Source: Saccoglossus kowalevskii
Lineage: Eukaryota > Hemichordata > Enteropneusta > Harrimaniidae
Direction of reading: 5' to 3'
Length of the DNA: 58,291 nucleotides
Assembly: GCF_000003605.2 (NCBI RefSeq)
Contig: NW_003122411.1
Coordinates: 700,795-759,085 of the forward strand
The notes below the pieces were generated by a model. It was not told the DNA's origin. It ran no database searches and worked only from the letters and a program-made list of their open reading frames with translations. How positions within the stretch are numbered: position 1 is the first letter of the stretch; every line of letters starts with the position of its first letter. The position numbers were made by a program, and so were the translations under genes. Shown here piece by piece: positions 55,674 to 58,291 of the stretch.

Positions 55674-58291
55674 TCTATTGATATGCAAATTGGTGTATAT
55701 CTTTGTTTCATTTCTGACATAAAAATGATCAACCAAATGAGTATACTTAACAAGTACTCATCGGGTCTTTCCACTTTTTCAGAGATTGTAGGTGTGGTAT
55801 ATGTGAACAATCCCTCGTCGATTTCAGTTAAATTTACGCATCCTAAAGATTTCACGATATGAATGTAAAAGAAAAACGTTTGGAAAAATCGCTGCGATTA
55901 TGTTGCTCATGTTTTATTGTACATTTTGCGTGTAGATCAAATTTAATTATTTATTTATTTACTTAGCATTCACGTGAAGATTGCATCCAACGAAAAATTA
56001 ATTTTTAATTGGTGTTTTTTTCATAAAATAAATACGTTTAATATGATACAAAACAATTCTTCTATGAAAATAATCAGTGTGAATTTCACTTCCTGAAAAC
56101 TTCAAATTTAAATGAGAGCTGAAGATCAGTATTTATATTTTTATACAAATACGTGTATGAGCTCAGACACGAGTGCATGCACTTCACTGTAAATACTATC
56201 GTGTTTGACTTTTGTACATTTCTATACGTATATACAAAAATCTAAGAACTTGTTTCGTGGTAGCATTTCATGGAAATTGACACCTTATTTCCATAATAAC
56301 AATTTAATACTGTATATTTTAATGGACAGGTATGTAATGTTACATAATATTAGTAAAGTAATGTATTTAAGTAACTACAGTGTCCAAGCCATCTCCATGT
56401 CTCCAGTCGGCGAACTTTCCACTCAATAATACGGCAAGGGTCTGAGGATTTGTTAGGGAAGTGCAAGCCTCGTGGGCATTCGACCTAAAAAAGTAGAGGG
56501 AATTTATCACTATTATTTATTTCAAAAGTGTTTCAGAGTTATTGATTTAGATAAAAAGTTTTAAAGAAAAACGTTCTGAGAAATGTGCAGAAATGAACTA
56601 TTTATTTTTTTTCTGTTTATTTTACATTCCGTGTCCATAGAATCCAATTCATTGACCAGCTGGGAAAAGAAAACGGATGACTATACAAGTTTTGTCTGAT
56701 AATTTTGGATATTTCGCTTGTCATGACAATTGTTTGTTTTTTTGCGTATGGTGTGCGATTTATGATGCAGTAGCGAATAGTTTTAAATGGCAATCATTAT
56801 TACACTCCACAAACACTCGTATATTACGTGACCTGTGTACTTTTATTTTTAAGGCACTACATATAACAAAAACATTCATCATGATTATCCTTTCTGTAAT
56901 TTTCACAGTGTTTTAATGTAATTGAATATTTGTAAATATTTATTTCTAACATATTTAGTGTCATAGTTTGTGTATGGACCGGAGTCTTTGTAATACAGTA
57001 GCGTTTCGAAGAAATGTAAGAACTAAAGCTTAAACTTAGATAATTGCTTGAATGTTCAGGCACACTTGTATGATAGATTGTCACAGTAATAAAATGTTTT
57101 CAGGGTATGTATAAATCACTATAACGTTATCGCAAATACAAATGACGGAAATCAATTTTAGCCAATACTCAACTTACAGTGAAAGTATTACTCTGTACCC
57201 ACATTGTTTATTATTCACTATAGTTTAAAAGTTTTTTGGATTGCAACTTTTTTGAAAAGTATTTGTTTGCTAAAGGGCCTTGCAACAAAATGTGCAATAA
57301 CTTGAAAACTATTATACATATTGTTTTATGCGTGTAGCAAATCAGAGTAATACTGTCGCTTGAAGTTGAGTACTGGTCAAAAGGCGCAGGTATATTTGGA
57401 ATTCACCCAACCCGAGATTCTAAAAATAAAATATATACTTAAGTACTAGCTATATTGCCCTCATATTAAGGTGAATAAATCAACTCAAATTTGACTTTTG
57501 AGCAAATTACATTTCTTTCAGAGCTAATGCTGGGGAAATCCTGCCTGTCGCAGTTTTTTTTTTTTTTGTATTGACCAACTTCCATACACCTAGGTTTAAC
57601 TGGCAACAACACACAAACTAAACAATCAATATGAACAATCGTATTTTTTAATTTTATTTTGAGCACACGTACTAATTTCATTTTGTATGATTTAGTTGGT
57701 ATTGGGAGGGGGGGGGGAGTATTTAATTTTTCCACCGAAAATTCCATTACGATTTCAGTCACGGTCGACTGGTCGGGCGGCTTTACGTCGTTTCGGCAGA
57801 ATTCTATAAATTCTGGACAAATTCGTGAGAGAAAAGAAAAATAAACGTCTGGTTGACCGCCGTCACGGGAAACATAACGTATTTTTTCAACTAAAATATA
57901 ACAAATATAACAAATAACACCCTCCAAACCAACAGAATATTAACGACCGTTACCCCAGTTTCGATAACTCAATATGAGGTCGAAACTGAATAGGGGCCTC
58001 CACATGGGTAAAAAACGAAGTGCGAAGTAACCGTTTCAAAAGGTTTAAGAATCGAAGTGATGCTTTTTAAAAACTGTAAAAAACGAGGGAAAATCTTATA
58101 AAAATTGTAAAAGTGACCTGTTTGAGTTATAGAAAGTGAATATCGATGTGATTATTTTATAAAATTAGGAAACTGAAGTGAATTTCTTATAAATATGGAA
58201 GCGAGACAAATATCATACATGGCATACATTGCCGAACATCGCCGAATCTTGCGCAACAGAATCTGGCTTGGTAATAAAAGGGACTAAAAGC

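Larger units (their letters stand above)
52323..58291. other. Intergenic region right of SLC25A21 copy B
   Basis: No exon, RNA gene or start of pax1/9 recognised. Holds family 4 (53520-53660), a 155-bp TIR element (54308-54462), the displaced copy B 3' repeat block (54490-54705) and a family 3 element (54983-55673). 55674-58291 is AT-rich with a poly-G run near 57707 and no recognised gene. Confidence 0.6.

Noticed and set aside
57466-57927. 153-codon minus-strand ORF near the right edge
   Set aside because: No family resemblance; it crosses a poly-G tract (PPPLP) and a poly-A tract (KKKK), and no splice or promoter context supports it.
1-58291. tRNA, rRNA, CRISPR or prokaryotic operon features
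   Set aside because: Searched by eye for cloverleaf A/B boxes and direct-repeat arrays with spacers; none found, and the gene structure is animal.

Overview
This is AT-rich eukaryotic (animal) nuclear DNA: intron-split genes, many short dispersed repeats, simple-sequence tracts and one 50-N assembly gap. Two genes are recognisable by reading exons in frame across splice sites. On the minus strand, from 32419 down to 7172 and running off the left edge, is a MIPOL1 (mirror-image polydactyly 1) orthologue. On the plus strand are two complete tandem copies of SLC25A21, the mitochondrial 2-oxodicarboxylate carrier (36403-45193 and 47223-52322). The two loci are head to head. This MIPOL1/SLC25A21 pair is the bystander part of the deuterostome 'pharyngeal gene cluster' (nkx2.1, nkx2.2, msxlx, pax1/9, slc25a21, mipol1, foxA). 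The window is therefore most likely from an invertebrate deuterostome. A hemichordate is my best guess, with echinoderm or amphioxus as alternatives; the species is not proven by the sequence. pax1/9 would be expected to the right and foxA to the left.

Layout. 1-7171: MIPOL1 intron made of dispersed repeats, many carrying ATGCAAAT octamers. 7172-7266: last visible MIPOL1 exon, with a GC donor. 7267-21154: a 13.9-kb intron with a 63-bp CCAAT-bearing minisatellite (14160-15310), an assembly gap inside another tandem repeat (17454-17503) and a unique stretch that looks regulatory (about 19390-19800). 21155-32419: the other MIPOL1 exons, including a probable 15-nt microexon at 32019-32033. 32420-36402: divergent promoter region. 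36403-45193: SLC25A21 copy A, whose 4-kb first intron holds a reverse-transcriptase relic, a 166-bp hAT-like MITE with a perfect 8-bp target duplication, and most of a series of tiny palindromic insertions. 47223-52322: SLC25A21 copy B, compact. 52323-58291: intergenic repeats; no gene recognised.

SLC25A21 imports 2-oxoadipate and related 2-oxodicarboxylates into the mitochondrial matrix (lysine and tryptophan catabolism). The two copies share every intron position and phase and are about 84% identical by my manual count (48 differences in 297 residues). Copy B is closer to the vertebrate sequence as I recall it. MIPOL1 is a coiled-coil protein of poorly known function; no pathway link to the carrier is implied by their linkage.

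The most unusual observation is a set of at least six 17-31-bp palindromes, five beginning CATRGA and ending TCYATG (one ends ACCATG). Each is flanked by a perfect 6-9-bp direct repeat. Two land in recognisable older repeats where the uninterrupted sequence can be inferred. They look like ultra-small foldback insertions rather than chance hairpins.
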